DNA from: Streptomyces niphimycinicus
GTDB lineage: Bacteria > Actinomycetota > Actinomycetes > Streptomycetales > Streptomycetaceae
Reading direction: 5' to 3'
Assembly (NCBI RefSeq): GCF_018883605.1
Contig: NZ_JAHLEM010000070.1
Coordinates: 1 to 55,226, forward strand
Length of the DNA: 55,226 bases
Position numbers and translations under genes: made by a program. The notes under the pieces are model-generated. The model had not been told where the DNA came from and did no database searches. It saw nothing but the letters and a program-made list of their open reading frames with translations. Of this stretch, positions 16,670 through 24,074 are shown in pieces (position 1 is the stretch's first letter; every line of letters starts with the position of its first letter).

Positions 16670-16742
16670 AGCAGGGGTGTGCCGCAACCGATCATTTGAA
16701 GCCAAGGGAGGCGAGGGGCGCCGCGGTGGTACGCGAGGGGAC

Positions 16743-16758
16743 TCTACAAACCTGTAGA
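16743..16758. promoter_or_regulatory. Palindromic operator (site C)
   Basis: TCTACA-AACC-TGTAGA. It ends 47 bases before the ATG of the TerB-HTH gene, nearly the same distance as site A to its gene, and TAGATT again overlaps the right arm. Confidence 0.7.
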
Positions 16759-16805
16759 TTCTGTTTTCTCCTCACAATGGAGGTATTACTGAGAAGGAGA
16801 TGCAG

Positions 16806-17699
16806 ATGACGCTGTGGGACCGCCTCAAGGACACGGTCCAGACGATGCAGGCTCAGCTCACGGCGAAGAAGAACGACTTGCGGAGCGGGGCCTTCCGGGA
16901 CGCGAGCATGGCGATGTGCGCCCTGGTGGCCGCGGCGGACGGCACGATCGATCTGTCCGAACGGCAGCGCGTCGCCCAGCTCATCGCCACCAACGACGTG
17001 CTCCAGAACTTCCCCCCGGACGAGCTGCACCGCCGCTTCGAGGACCACCTCGACGCGCTCACCACGGACTTCGCCCTCGGCATGGCGAGCGCCATGCGGG
17101 AGATCGGCAAGGCGAAGAGGAGGCCCGCCGAGGCCCGGGCCGTCATCCAGATCGGCATCGTCATCGGCTGCGCCGACGGCTACTTCGACGACAGCGAACG
17201 GGACGTCGTCCGCGAGGCTTGCTCGGCCCTCGACATCCCCCCGACCGAATTCGACCTCCACCGCCCCCTCCGCGTCCCCCGCCCGTACCGGGGCCCGGAC
17301 GAACTCCCGCCGGTGGCCGGTGTCCAGGCGTCCGGGCGGGCCGACTCCGGTGCGGCACGGGGGATACGGCCCGGGGCCGCCGTACCCGGCGACGACCTCC
17401 AGGTCTTCCTCAAGGCGCTCACCAGCGGAACCCGGCAGCGGCTCTTCGCACACTTCATCGACGGCGAGGAGCTGACCGTCGGCGAGGTCGCCGAGCGCAC
17501 CGGACTCGGCCCGTCGACCACCTCCGAGCACCTCGCGGTCCTCCGGCGCGGTGGCCTGCTCCAGTCGACGCGTAGCGGCAAACTGGTCCGCTACCGCGCC
17601 GACCGGGAAGGCATCGCCGAACTGCTCGGCCAGCTCCACGCCTACCTCCTGGCCCCCTCCGGTCCACAGGACCCCCCTCTCACCCGGGGTTGTGTATGA
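16806..17699 (+). CDS. TerB-domain protein fused to a C-terminal ArsR-type winged HTH
   Basis: 297 residues. Residues 1-150 are a TerB tellurite-resistance domain: MCALVAAADGTIDLSERQRV and IQIGIVIGCADGYFDDSERD are the paired acidic metal-binding helices. After a Pro/Gly linker, residues about 195-285 form an ArsR/HTH_20-like DNA-binding domain (LTSGTRQRLFAHFIDGEEL, VGEVAERTGLGPSTTSEHLA, LRRGGLLQSTRSGKLVRYRA). ATG 16806 is preferred to ATG 16800, which would overlap the AAGGAG. Operator site C lies just upstream, so autoregulation is plausible. A terminator-like hairpin follows. Confidence 0.85.
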   Translation: MTLWDRLKDTVQTMQAQLTAKKNDLRSGAFRDASMAMCALVAAADGTIDLSERQRVAQLIATNDVLQNFPPDELHRRFEDHLDALTTDFALGMASAMREIGKAKRRPAEARAVIQIGIVIGCADGYFDDSERDVVREACSALDIPPTEFDLHRPLRVPRPYRGPDELPPVAGVQASGRADSGAARGIRPGAAVPGDDLQVFLKALTSGTRQRLFAHFIDGEELTVGEVAERTGLGPSTTSEHLAVLRRGGLLQSTRSGKLVRYRADREGIAELLGQLHAYLLAPSGPQDPPLTRGCV

Positions 17700-17723
17700 C
17701 GCGCCCAGGATCACCGCCCACGG

Positions 17724-17753
17724 GCTCGTGGGCCCGGGAGCGGGCCCACGAGC
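17724..17753 (+). terminator. Strong GC hairpin terminator after the TerB-HTH gene
   Basis: Perfect 12-base stem GCTCGTGGGCCC / GGGCCCACGAGC with a GGGAGC loop, 24 bases after the stop codon, without a U-tract, as is common in streptomycetes. The right arm with its GCGGCGG tail is repeated at about 17771-17789. It also lies downstream of the convergent RidA gene. Confidence 0.65.
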
Positions 17754-17788
17754 GGCGGCGGAAGCGGGTGCGGGCCCACGAGCGGCGG

Positions 17789-18211
17789 CTACCGGGATGA
17801 GTCGGGATATGCGGCGGTCGCGCGGATTTCGACGAGGAGTCCCGGGCTGGCGAGGCCGCTGACCCCGATGATCGTCCAGGTCGGGTAGGGCGCTTCGACG
17901 AGGCGCCGCTTGGCCTCGACGAAGCCGGGCAGGTGCTGGCGGATGTCGACGTGGTAGCTGGTGACGTCGACGAGGGCGGACAGGTCGAGGTTCTCCAGCC
18001 GAAGGATCTCCTCGATCTTCGCGATGGCGATCTCGGTCTGTTCCTCGATGGTGTCCGGGATGGTTCCGTCGGCTCGGCGGCCGATCGTTCCCGCGATGAA
18101 CAGAAGGCCGTGCGCGCGGACCGCGGCGGAATAGCCGAAGCCCGCGAAGGCGCTGGTGGTTTGCCCGAAGACTGCGTTGTCCTCGGGGATCTCGACGGTG
18201 TGGACGGTCAT
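17789..18211 (-). CDS. RidA/YjgF family protein
   Basis: 140 residues of the RidA trimer fold: YSAAVRAHGLLFIAGTIGRR, then ALVDVTSYHVDIRQHLPGF and the C-terminal LASPGLLVEIRATAAYP. The Arg of true enamine/imine deaminases falls in VEIRATAAY, so deaminase activity is possible. It is 48 bases downstream of the HD-domain gene and likely in its operon. Confidence 0.88.
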   Translation of the reverse strand: MTVHTVEIPEDNAVFGQTTSAFAGFGYSAAVRAHGLLFIAGTIGRRADGTIPDTIEEQTEIAIAKIEEILRLENLDLSALVDVTSYHVDIRQHLPGFVEAKRRLVEAPYPTWTIIGVSGLASPGLLVEIRATAAYPDSSR

Positions 18212-18259
18212 TGTGGTGCTTCCTTTTCCTTGTTGACGGAAGTTGTGGAGTCGGCGGAG

Positions 18260-18934
18260 TCAGTCGCCCCAGCGGGACGAACTACAGGCGTGCTCCATCC
18301 GGGTCCGGCCGTAGGTTTCGCGTTCGCGGAGGAATTCGCCGGGAATCGTGTACCGAGGTGCGTTCGCCGGGTTCTTCGCGGCCTGCGCGACGATCGCGTC
18401 GGTGAGTGAGCGGATCATGTCCAGCCGTGGATAGGCGGCGTGCACGGCGTCGGCCTGCTCATCGGTGACGGCGTCGATGTGGCCGCCCCCCAGCGGGCCG
18501 CCGAAGTCGAGGGCGACACCTTCGCGGACGAGTACGCACAGCGTGCCGTGGCGTTCCGCGATACCCGGCGAGGTGTGCAGGGCGATGGCCTGCCAGACCC
18601 GGTCGGCGTCGGCCGCGGGCACTCCGCGTTCGATGAGGAACGCGGCGGCCCGGTCGGCGCCTTCGACCTCGAACCGATGGCTGTGCGGGCCGTCCGACGC
18701 CACGCCGAGGTCATGCATCGCGCACGCGGCGAACAACAGGTCGTCGTGGTAGTCGTGGCCGACGGCCAGGCCGAGGCGGCCGGCCACCAGCCGGGCGAAC
18801 AGATAGCTGCGGACGCTGTGGTTGAACACGGACGGCGTTTCCACCGGTCGGATGAGGTTCACGACGGCGTCGGCAAGCGGTGTGCCGGGCAGCGAGATCA
18901 GGTCGATGGCCGCCTCGTGGGGAGATCCGGTCAT
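18260..18934 (-). CDS. HD-domain protein, cyanamide-hydratase-like
   Basis: 224 residues. HD metal ligands are visible: His in VFNHSVRSYLFARL, the HD pair in FAACAMHDLGVAS, later HRFEVEGADRAAAFL and ALHTSPGI. This pattern, with the FEVEGADRAAAFL segment, is the one seen in DUF-type HD hydrolases related to fungal cyanamide hydratase. The ATG at 18934 (MTGSPHEAAID) matches the family start. It is followed by the RidA gene and divergent from the GlxA-type regulator at 19006, which probably controls both. Confidence 0.8.
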   Translation of the reverse strand: MTGSPHEAAIDLISLPGTPLADAVVNLIRPVETPSVFNHSVRSYLFARLVAGRLGLAVGHDYHDDLLFAACAMHDLGVASDGPHSHRFEVEGADRAAAFLIERGVPAADADRVWQAIALHTSPGIAERHGTLCVLVREGVALDFGGPLGGGHIDAVTDEQADAVHAAYPRLDMIRSLTDAIVAQAAKNPANAPRYTIPGEFLRERETYGRTRMEHACSSSRWGD

Positions 18935-19005
18935 GTCCTCAGCCTCGCCGCGACCACCCTGACCTGGCGAGAGGCAAAATTTCCTCACTTCGATAGAATC
19001 TTGCC

Positions 19006-19986
19006 ATGACAGTGCATCGAGTCGCGGTCCTGGCGCTGGACGGGGTCACCCCGCTCGACCTGGCGATCCCGACGCAGATCTTCACCACCCGGCCGGAAAC
19101 GCCCTATGAGATGACCCTGTGCGCGCTGGACGCGAAGGTGGTCACCAGCGCGGGTTTCGCCCTGGTCGCCGACGGGGAGCTGGCGCAGGTGCGCACCGCC
19201 GACACCGTGGTCGTGCCGGGATTCGAACCGAACCTCCGGCTGCCGGACGCCGTGCTCGGCACGCTGGCCGAGGCCCGCGACCGAGGCACACGTGTGGTGT
19301 CGATCTGCACGGGCGCCTTCGCGCTTGCCGCGGCGGGCGTGCTGGACGGGCTGCACGCCACGACCCACTGGAAGCACATCGACGAGCTCGAGCGGGACTT
19401 CCCGGCCGTCAAGGTCGACCGCGATGTGCTCTACGTCGACGAGGGCGATGTGCTCACGTCGGCCGGGGTGTGCTGCGGCATCGACCTGTGCCTCCACCTC
19501 GTACGCCGTGACCTGGGCGCCGTGGTGGCCAACGAGATCGCCCGCGGTCTGGTGGCCGCCCCCCACCGGGACGGTGGACAGGCCCAGTACGTACCGGCTC
19601 CCGTCGCGGTGGCCGGTGAGGCGTCGCTGTCCGGTACCCGGGGATGGGCCCTGCAACGGCTCGGCGAGCCGCTCACGCTGCGCGTACTCGCCCGGCACGC
19701 GGGTGTCTCGCAGCGCACCTTCATGCGCCGGTTCACCGAGGAGACGGGCACGACCCCGTTGCAGTGGTTGCAGGGCGCCCGCCTCGGCAGGGCGCGGGAA
19801 CTGCTGGAAACCACGGACCACCCGATGGATCGGGTGGCGCGGGACTGCGGACTGGGCACGGCAGCCAACCTGCGGCTGCACTTCCGGCGCGTACTGGGCA
19901 CCACCCCCACCGCCTACCGCCGCACCTTCGGGCGCTCGAAGTCACCCAGTCCGGCCGGTTCAGCAGCAGCCATGCCCGCGGACTGA
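19006..19986 (+). CDS. GlxA-family regulator (DJ-1/PfpI domain plus AraC HTH)
   Basis: 326 residues. Residues 1-185 are a DJ-1/PfpI-like domain with the nucleophile-elbow Cys in VVSICTGAFALAAAG and a following TTHWKHIDELE. Residues 215-310 are an AraC-type double HTH (LTLRVLARHAGVSQRTFMRR; DRVARDCGLGTAANLRLHF). It is divergent from the HD-RidA pair with 71 bases between starts. The DJ-1 domain presumably senses a small metabolite of the HD/RidA pathway (inference). Confidence 0.92.
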   Translation: MTVHRVAVLALDGVTPLDLAIPTQIFTTRPETPYEMTLCALDAKVVTSAGFALVADGELAQVRTADTVVVPGFEPNLRLPDAVLGTLAEARDRGTRVVSICTGAFALAAAGVLDGLHATTHWKHIDELERDFPAVKVDRDVLYVDEGDVLTSAGVCCGIDLCLHLVRRDLGAVVANEIARGLVAAPHRDGGQAQYVPAPVAVAGEASLSGTRGWALQRLGEPLTLRVLARHAGVSQRTFMRRFTEETGTTPLQWLQGARLGRARELLETTDHPMDRVARDCGLGTAANLRLHFRRVLGTTPTAYRRTFGRSKSPSPAGSAAAMPAD

Positions 19987-20034
19987 AAACGGGTCACCAC
20001 GGCACTGACGGCCCGCTCCGGTGCCCGCGTGGCG

Positions 20035-20508
20035 TCACAGGCCCTCTGCCTGCGTGGGCAGCGGGTCGAGCACGGGGTTGGTGAGGTGCTGGTAGATGAT
20101 CGAGGTGCGGAAGCCGACGATCTCCCGGCGGTTGGTGAACTGGTCCAGAAGGAAAGCGTGCAGGTGGTCGATGTCCGGGACCGTGACATGGACGAGGAAG
20201 TCGTCGCTGCCGGCCATCGTGTAGACGGAGACCACCTCTGGAAGCTGGGTCACCGACTGCTCGAAGGCGGCGACGACCTCCCGGCGCAGCGGCCGGACCT
20301 GGGTGAAGACCATCGCCTGCACGGAGCGGTTGAGCGCCCGCAGGGAGACTTGGGCCCGGTAGCCCTGGATGATGCCGCGCTTGTGCAGCAACCTGGTGCG
20401 TTCGAGGCAGGTGGAGGGGGCGATACCGAGCTTCTCCGCGAGGGCCCGGTTGGACTGCCGACCATCGGCCTGTAGATGGTGCACGATCGCCGAATCAAGT
20501 TCATCCAT
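20035..20508 (-). CDS. Lrp/AsnC-family transcriptional regulator
   Basis: 157 residues. The N-terminal HTH is DELDSAIVHHLQADGRQSNR then LAEKLGIAPSTCLERTRLL; the C-terminal RAM domain has VVSVYTMAGSDDFLVHVTVPD and ends in LTNPVLDPLPTQAEGL. The ATG at 20508 has GGAGG five bases upstream; the longer frame is not needed. It is divergent from the amino-acid dehydrogenase at 20588, its probable target. A second copy of its last 16 codons occurs at 24009. Confidence 0.93.
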   Translation of the reverse strand: MDELDSAIVHHLQADGRQSNRALAEKLGIAPSTCLERTRLLHKRGIIQGYRAQVSLRALNRSVQAMVFTQVRPLRREVVAAFEQSVTQLPEVVSVYTMAGSDDFLVHVTVPDIDHLHAFLLDQFTNRREIVGFRTSIIYQHLTNPVLDPLPTQAEGL

Positions 20509-20530
20509 GACTGCCTCCTGGATCGCCATA

Positions 20531-20545
20531 CCGAACTTACTTCGG
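20531..20545. promoter_or_regulatory. Candidate AsnC operator
   Basis: CCGAA-CTTAC-TTCGG, a perfect 5+5 inverted repeat in the 79-base space between the divergent Lrp/AsnC regulator and dehydrogenase genes, 23 bases from the regulator start and 42 bases from the dehydrogenase start. Confidence 0.5.
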
Positions 20546-20587
20546 CATCCCGTCAACCATTCCGTGCATCAGCCTAGCTTTGGGGGC

Positions 20588-21646
20588 ATGAGCCGAGCGC
20601 TTGCACACGAAGACGTGACTATTCGACGTGGCCGCCGTTCCGGGCTGCCGCTGATCGTGGCCGTCCACTCCCGGGCCCTGGGCCCGGCGGTCGGCGGCTG
20701 CCGACTGCGCCGCTACGACACCTGGCAGCAGGGACTGGCCGACGCGCTGCGCCTGTCGGAGGCGATGACCTACAAGGCCGCGGTGGCCGGTCTGGACTTC
20801 GGCGGCGGCAAGAGCGTGGTCGCCCTCGACAACGACACCGCGCTCACCCCACAGTTGCGTGCGGCAGCGCTGGAGGATCTGGGCGAGCTGATCGCCTCCT
20901 TCCAGGGTTCCTACCGCACCGGCCCGGACGTCGGCACCGGCCCCGAGGACATGGTGGTCCTGCGGCGCTTCTCGCCGTACGCCTACTGCGCGCCCGAGGA
21001 GCACGGCGGTACCGGCAATTCCGGAGGCCCGACCGCCACCGGCGTCCTGGCGGCCCTGCGCGCCGGTGCGCGGCAGGTATTCGGCGATGCCTCCTGCGCC
21101 GGACGGACCGTGGTGATCAGCGGCTTCGGATCGGTGGGCAGCGGTATCGCCGCCGGCCTGGCCGCCGAGGGCGCGCAGGTCGTCGTGTCGGATCTGGAAG
21201 CCTCCCGCAAGGAGGCGGCCCTGGCGAGCGGGTACGGCTGGGTCGAGCCCGGTCGGGCTCTGTCCGCGCCGGCCGACATCCTGGTCCCGGCCGCCGTCGG
21301 CGGCGTACTCGATGACGTGACCGTCCCGCGGATCACCGCGCGCCTGGTCGTCGGCCCGGCGAACAACCAGCTCACCGAGGAGCGGGTGGCCGATGTCCTC
21401 GCGGAGCGGGGCATCGTCTGGGTGCCCGACTATGTCGCCAGTGCCGGCGGTATCGCCTACGCCCTGAGCCGGGAGTCGGAAGGCTACGGCCACGAGACCG
21501 CGCAGCAACGGGTGGAGGACATCGGCGACACCGTCACCCGCATCCTTGACCTGGCACACTCGACCGGCATCACCCCGCTGCGAGCGGCCCAGCAGATCGC
21601 CGAGCGCCGACTGGCGTCCTCGGCCTCGGAGTTCCGGGGCGCCTGA
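20588..21646 (+). CDS. Glu/Leu/Phe/Val dehydrogenase
   Basis: 352 residues, the length of streptomycete valine/leucine dehydrogenases. The substrate domain has GPAVGGCRLRRY, MTYKAAVAGLDFGGGKSVV with the active-site Lys, and TGPDVGTGPEDM; the NAD domain has VVISGFGSVGSGIAAGL and SDLEASRK; DYVASAGGIAYALS closes the active site. It performs reversible oxidative deamination of a branched-chain or aromatic amino acid. The frame is open further left, but the ATG at 20588 is the family start. The divergent AsnC regulator is its likely controller. Confidence 0.93.
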   Translation: MSRALAHEDVTIRRGRRSGLPLIVAVHSRALGPAVGGCRLRRYDTWQQGLADALRLSEAMTYKAAVAGLDFGGGKSVVALDNDTALTPQLRAAALEDLGELIASFQGSYRTGPDVGTGPEDMVVLRRFSPYAYCAPEEHGGTGNSGGPTATGVLAALRAGARQVFGDASCAGRTVVISGFGSVGSGIAAGLAAEGAQVVVSDLEASRKEAALASGYGWVEPGRALSAPADILVPAAVGGVLDDVTVPRITARLVVGPANNQLTEERVADVLAERGIVWVPDYVASAGGIAYALSRESEGYGHETAQQRVEDIGDTVTRILDLAHSTGITPLRAAQQIAERRLASSASEFRGA

Positions 21647-21741
21647 TGGCCGGGGACAACACCACCCCGACCACGCTGAGCGCTTATGAGGGTGACGCGG
21701 CCGGTGCTGGCCTGGGGTGAGATGTCGAAGTCCTCGCAGGC

Positions 21742-21930
21742 GATGCCGCGATCCGTCGTTGGGGTGCGCCGCCGCATGCGCGGATGCTGGGGCGCATGCG
21801 TATTGATTTAGAGCCCGAGGCCATGGGGCCCACTCCGTTCTACAAGCTGTTGACCTCGGTGATCGTGCCTCGGCCGATTGCCTGGGTGTCGACGGTGGGC
21901 CGGCATGGCTCCGCGGATCTCGCTCTTGCG
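21742..21930 (+). repeat. Left direct repeat: truncated copy of flavin reductase gene start
   Basis: About 185 bases closely matching (roughly nine in ten bases by eye) 33099-33281 in the same orientation. The match begins at ATGCCGCGATCCGTCGTTGG and ends near CTCCGCGGATCTCGC. The two copies bracket 11.4 kb of remnant-rich accessory DNA. Confidence 0.85.
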
Positions 21931-21969
21931 AAGTTCTGCGGAAAGTGGTGTCGGTCGGCTGGACGTTAG
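21796..21969 (+). pseudogene. Flavin reductase gene, truncated 5' fragment
   Basis: From ATG 21796 the frame gives MRIDLEPEAMGPTPFYKLLT and continues SVIVPRPIAWVSTVGRHGSADLA, the first 45 residues of the intact flavin reductase at 33152, then diverges to an unrelated tail and stops. The intact protein has 206 residues, so the flavin-binding core is missing. It marks the left boundary of the island. Confidence 0.8.
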
Positions 21970-22292
21970 ACCAGGTCAGAGGCGCTGAGCAACCGTAGCT
22001 TGGGTAGGAGACGGGCGCAGCCCGCTGTGAACCGTACTCACCCACGGACTCAACGGTGACGCAGACGGAAGGTCCCCTGCTGGCGTGGGTGTACAGGTAC
22101 GGTTCGCTGGGTGGCGTGTACGGATGAAACCTCCATTTATGAGCGCAGTGTGTTGGCCGGTCAGCGGGATCCGTGGGGCACGCGGTCTGGGGCAGTGTGG
22201 ATGATGGAGCGTTTCACGAGGATGTCCTCTGGGGTGAAGGAACGCCACAGCGTCACACGTGGTCTGGGTTGGCATGTCGGCTCCCCCACAAG
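21970..22292. other. Gene-free stretch with degraded sequence
   Basis: 323 bases before the recognisable immA remnant. Frames are short and mixed in composition; the upstream half of the ImmA protein, including an HExxH zinc motif, cannot be found intact. It is probably decayed island DNA. Confidence 0.5.
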
Positions 22293-22464
22293 ACGTCCAG
22301 CGCGGCGACCGATCGTGAGGAGATCGAAGCGAACGCCTTCGCGGCGAGCCTGCTGATGCCTTCTGGCCTCGTCCGTTCGGAGCTGCAACGGCTCTCCGCT
22401 GCCGTAAGCCAAGACCCCGAACGCTGCACTACCGTGCTGGCCGCCATCTTCGATGTCAGCGACT

Positions 22465-22476
22465 GAGGTTTTCTCA
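22465..22476 (+). repeat. IS left terminal inverted repeat
   Basis: GAGGTTTTCTCA, the exact reverse complement of 23771-23782, preceded by the target duplicate ACT. Confidence 0.85.
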
Positions 22477-22483
22477 ACGTTGA

Positions 22484-23090
22484 TCACTTCCAGACTCCGT
22501 TGAGGACGAGGGCGACGCGGGCGATATCGCCGATGCCGCTCGGGCTGAGGGTGACGTACTGCAAGCTGCGCCAGCGTTGATCGAGTTCAGCGGCAGCGCG
22601 TTCGCCCCGGGCGCGTACGTGCCGGATAAGCGCTTTGAATGTCCGGTTGTCGGGGTAGAGCGTCTGCTCGGACCGGCCTCTGGGGCGACGGTGCGGGACG
22701 CGGACGCCGATGCCCGCACCGGTGTAGCCCTTGTCCGCAAGTGTTGGCAGGCTATGGGCGGCCGCCTTGTATAGCGCGGGGAGCACGTGCCTGGTGCAGG
22801 TCCGGGGCCCGCTCGGCCAGGACATTGATGCCCTCGTGCAGGTAGCGGTAGCCGGTGGCCTGGGAGATCCCGGTGTCCCGGGCCAGTCAGTGCACGCAGT
22901 CGCGGGCGCGGAACCAGCGCGGTACCAACACCGCCTGGCGGAACGGCCCCAGAGCCCGAGAGTCCTTCGGCGTGCCGATCCGGCGGCGGTGGGCAGCCAA
23001 CAGGCGGGCGAAGTACTGCGCCACATGGTGCGGAACGTCGAGCGTGGCAACATAGGTGGCCAACGTGGAGCCTCTGGTGGTTGCGGACAT
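22484..23090 (-). pseudogene. IS5-family transposase, internally deleted and nonsense-mutated
   Basis: The start at 23090 reads MSATTRGSTLATYVATLDVP and continues AHRRRIGTPKDSRALGPFRQ. A TGA at 22887-22889 replaces the Trp of VHWLARD; the frame then continues LARDTGISQATGYRYLHEGI to about 22800, where some 80 residues holding the first catalytic Asp positions are missing, and similarity resumes in another frame with LPALYKAAAHSLPTLADKGY and ends VTLSPSGIGDIARVALVLNG. The stop is 20 bases inside the left end, as usual for these elements. It is inactive. Confidence 0.85.
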
Positions 23091-23192
23091 GCGGACATGG
23101 TCTTGTGGTGAGACCTGTCCTACCAGGGGCTTCACGCGTGCTCCCGAAGGGGGCTCGCGCATCCGGTATGCCGTCTGCACACGGAGGTCCAC

Positions 23193-23744
23193 GTGGACAC
23201 CGAACTGGGTTCCGCAGTCATCCTGATCACCGGCGTGATGGCGGCGGGGAAGTCCACCGTGGCCGAACTGCTGGCCGGGCAGCTACCCCGAGCCGCCCAC
23301 GTGCGCGGCGACGTCTTCCGACGCATGGTGGTATCCGGCCGGGAGGAACTGCTGCCAGAAGAGACCGCCGAGGCCAGGGCCCAACTGGAACTGCGCTACC
23401 GGCTGTCCGCGCTGGTGGCCGACGAGTACGCACGCCACGGCTGGACCGCAGTCGTCCAGGACATCGTCCTGGGTCAAGCCCTGGGCCAGTATGTCGCCAG
23501 GGTGCATACACGACCCTTGTACATTGTCGTGCTGGCTCCCTCCACGGCAGCCGTGAAGAGCAGAGAGGACGAGCGCCTGAAGACCGGATACGGCCTCGCC
23601 TGGACACTCGACGCCCTCGACCACACTCTGCGCGAGGAGACGCCGCGCATCGGGCTCTGGCTGGACACGTCGGAGCAGACACCGGACCAGACGGTCTCAG
23701 CGATTCTCCACAACCTCCCCGCCGCCCGGGTACAGGCCGGCTGA
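23193..23744 (+). CDS. P-loop kinase of the AAA_33 / chloramphenicol-phosphotransferase-like type, IS passenger
   Basis: 183 residues. Walker A ILITGVMAAGKSTVAELLAG is near residues 10-29; HVRGDVFRRMVVSGREEL follows as in small-molecule and RNA-end kinases; VVQDIVLGQALGQYVARV and YIVVLAPSTAAVKSREDER form the core and lid. GTG 23193 has GGAGG five bases upstream. It lies wholly inside the insertion sequence, between the transposase start and the right inverted repeat, so it travels as cargo. The substrate could be an antibiotic or a nucleotide; neither is shown. Confidence 0.78.
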   Translation: MDTELGSAVILITGVMAAGKSTVAELLAGQLPRAAHVRGDVFRRMVVSGREELLPEETAEARAQLELRYRLSALVADEYARHGWTAVVQDIVLGQALGQYVARVHTRPLYIVVLAPSTAAVKSREDERLKTGYGLAWTLDALDHTLREETPRIGLWLDTSEQTPDQTVSAILHNLPAARVQAG

Positions 23745-23770
23745 CTCCGGTCGAATGGGGCTTACCTCAC

Positions 23771-23782
23771 TGAGAAAACCTC
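23771..23782 (-). repeat. IS right terminal inverted repeat
   Basis: TGAGAAAACCTC, the reverse complement of the left end, followed by the target duplicate ACT (23783-23785). It starts 26 bases after the kinase stop codon. Confidence 0.85.
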
Positions 23783-24008
23783 ACTCGGCCATGGGATTCC
23801 GCCTCATCAACCTGGGCCTTGTGAGCTGACGCTGAATCCGACGGGATCGACACGAATGTCGTCGGAGGGGCGTCTGCCGCGATCGAGAAGGCTTCCTCGA
23901 CGTGATCCCTCCGGCCCACAAGGCGAGGCGCGGGGTCCGTCGATAGGACTCTCGGAGCGCCATCGCCCTGCATGGGGCATCGTCTCGCGGGCGCCCCATC
24001 CGGCGGGT

Positions 24009-24061
24009 CATAGGTGTTCTGTCTCCGTGGGGAGCGAGTCGAGCACTGGGTTGGTGAGGAG
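24009..24061 (-). pseudogene. Fragment of an Lrp/AsnC gene 3' end
   Basis: On the minus strand the last codons read LTNPVLDSLPTETEHL-stop, against LTNPVLDPLPTQAEGL-stop at the end of the intact Lrp/AsnC gene (20035). The match covers about 53 bases and ends abruptly at both sides. Confidence 0.6.
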
Positions 24062-24074
24062 CAAAAGCGTGTTG

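Larger units (their letters stand above)
16459..16805. promoter_or_regulatory. Divergent control region between P-loop ATPase and TerB-HTH genes
   Basis: 347 bases without a convincing gene. It contains palindrome sites B (16654) and C (16743), 89 bases apart, one facing each direction. The stretch 16741-16800 is clearly AT-richer than its surroundings and carries the promoter and an AAGGAG ribosome-binding site for the rightward gene. Confidence 0.6.
22465..23782. mobile_element. IS5-like insertion sequence carrying a passenger kinase gene
   Basis: 1318 bases bounded by perfect 12-base terminal inverted repeats GAGGTTTTCTCA (left) and TGAGAAAACCTC (right), flanked by a 3-base target duplication ACT (22462-22464 and 23783-23785). 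Precise removal restores the immA reading frame, which proves the borders. Inside are a broken transposase gene on the minus strand and an intact-looking P-loop kinase gene on the plus strand. The element cannot move on its own. Confidence 0.85.
22293..23829 (+). pseudogene. ImmA/IrrE-type metallopeptidase C-terminal half, split by an insertion sequence
   Basis: Bases 22293-22464 encode TSSAATDREEIEANAFAASL then LMPSGLVRSELQ and end AAIFDVSD, the typical segment after the zinc site of ImmA/IrrE proteins. The insertion at 22465-23785 interrupts the next codon. Removing the insertion and one ACT copy restores the frame as D-S-AMGFRLINLGLVS, ending at TGA 23827-23829, the usual family C terminus. 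The N-terminal HExxH half is absent or decayed, so the gene was already damaged or is truncated. ImmA proteases normally cleave XRE repressors of mobile elements. Confidence 0.75.

Noticed and set aside
22240..22281. Degraded HExxH motif of ImmA
   Set aside because: One frame reads RHSVTRGLGWHVG, faintly like RFTLAHELGHHV, but all metal ligands differ and it is in another frame from the C-terminal part, so it is too weak to claim.
23830..24008. Minus-strand frame containing PRLVGRRDHVEEAFSIAADA
   Set aside because: It looks slightly protein-like but has no start, no family and is cut by remnants on both sides; not enough to list as a gene.
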